A stretch of DNA of 33,803 nucleotides from GCA-003244245 sp036494005 (lineage in GTDB: Bacteria; Actinomycetota; Actinomycetes; Mycobacteriales; Pseudonocardiaceae), in assembly GCA_036494005.1 (NCBI GenBank), contig DASXOV010000129.1, positions 1-33,803 on the forward strand, given 5' to 3'. The notes below the pieces were generated by a model, which was not told the origin of the DNA, did not search any database, and saw only the letters and a program-made list of their open reading frames with translations. A program made the position numbers and the translations under genes. Within the stretch, counting starts at the first letter, position 1. Every line of letters begins with the position of its first letter. Below, in pieces: positions 33,368-33,803 of the stretch.

Positions 33368-33388
33368 AGCCCGTGACTAGCCCGTGAC
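33368..33388. repeat. 11-bp near-perfect tandem duplication at the PRC-barrel gene stop
   Basis: AGCCCGTGACT (33368-33378) is followed by AGCCCGTGACG (33379-33389, last base different). The minus-strand TAG at 33377-33379 lies on the junction. Confidence 0.7.
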
Positions 33389-33803
33389 GACGACGGCGTA
33401 GCCGCCCAGCCCGATCAGCCGATCACCGGCGATGGTCTCGCTCGTGGTGATCAGTGCGATGATCGCACCGGTCTCCGGGTCGAAGTCCACATCGCTGACC
33501 GTGCCCAGATCCGTACCGCGCTCGGTGAGGATCCGCTTGTTCAGGATCTCCAGCTCGTTGGCTTCGGCCCGGTGCTCCACCGCGTCACCGGCCGGGTGTA
33601 TCGCCGCCTCGTCGGCCACCGTCACCGCGTCGGGCCCGAATCCCTGCACGTCCGCCCAGTCAAGCAGGGTGCCCGCACCGCTGACCTTGCCCAGACGCAG
33701 CAGCGCCACCCGGGGTGGACCGGGACGCACCACGAATCCGTCCACCCTGGCCACCCGGGTCGCGGAGGCGGTGCTCACCACTTCGTGCTTGCGTGCCCGG
33801 CTG
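33377..33803 (-). CDS. PRC-barrel domain protein (5' part beyond the window)
   Basis: The visible 142 codons are open to the right edge. GTG 33781 is an internal in-frame candidate, but residues before it (SRARKHE) continue the pattern EVVSTASATRVARVDGFVVR, the start of a PRC-barrel half, so the gene probably begins outside. A second PRC-like unit follows: NKRILTERGTDLGTVSDVDF, DPETGAIIALITTSE, GDRLIGLGGYAVVV. PRC-barrel proteins bind RNA or act as small regulatory subunits; no specific role can be assigned. The adjacent transporter gene on the same strand may be co-transcribed (100-bp gap). Confidence 0.75.
   Translation of the reverse strand, partial: SRARKHEVVSTASATRVARVDGFVVRPGPPRVALLRLGKVSGAGTLLDWADVQGFGPDAVTVADEAAIHPAGDAVEHRAEANELEILNKRILTERGTDLGTVSDVDFDPETGAIIALITTSETIAGDRLIGLGGYAVVVTG

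Overview
The window is high-GC actinobacterial DNA, most likely from the Pseudonocardiales (Pseudonocardiaceae-like). Three things point there. The block mfd - (SurA-like lipoprotein) - mazG - lytic transglycosylase - eno - divIC/ftsB - DUF501 - ppx has the order of Mycobacterium tuberculosis Rv1020-Rv1026. There is an EspG / DUF3558 / PPE-like type VII secretion group. There is also an XRE(DUF5753)-DUF397 pair of the kind abundant in that order.

Layout. 1-454: a nine-cysteine Csp-like copper-binding protein. 510-7658: an accessory, mostly minus-strand region. It holds a soluble histidine kinase and its NarL-type regulator (ATGA overlap), a wrecked second regulator, an ATP-grasp protein with substitutions at key ATP-site positions, a third regulator with Glu at the phospho-acceptor position, a FemAB/GNAT-like acyltransferase and a GT28-type glycosyltransferase. 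This looks like a small cell-envelope or exopolysaccharide tailoring locus under two-component control, partly decaying. 7904-11539: mfd. 11507-16536: an insertion between mfd and mazG of a tiny antisense-overlapping ORF, a PPE-like ESX protein, a divergent small ORF plus XRE/DUF397, and a three-gene ESX operon (helical WXG-like protein, DUF3558 lipoprotein, EspG). 16628-25219: the conserved housekeeping block, with a TPR protein and an AidB-like acyl-CoA dehydrogenase on the opposite strand. 25256-27367: family 5 uracil-DNA glycosylase and a type II NADH dehydrogenase. 27405-28113: a tRNA with UAA anticodon but a short variable loop, followed by an MNT nucleotidyltransferase and a truncated HEPN partner. 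28225-33803: an acidic small protein, an orphan molybdate-binding lipoprotein, a remnant of a 5-formyltetrahydrofolate cyclo-ligase-family gene, a PapA/wax-synthase-like acyltransferase divergent from a P-loop kinase, an AI-2E family transporter, and a PRC-barrel protein that runs off the right edge.

Strongest signals. (1) Two separate ESX transcription units share an extended bipartite promoter, CCCGGAACC-N16-GCGTCATAGTACGGT, which reads as an ECF (SigM-like) sigma-factor promoter. (2) The tRNA has a UAA anticodon with a class I variable loop. (3) Short perfect or near-perfect tandem duplications repeatedly sit on gene stop codons. (4) Several genes are in decay: the RR pseudogene, the folate-ligase remnant, the truncated HEPN and the ATP-grasp protein with substituted ATP-site residues. 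All family calls come from reading motifs by eye; no searches were run.
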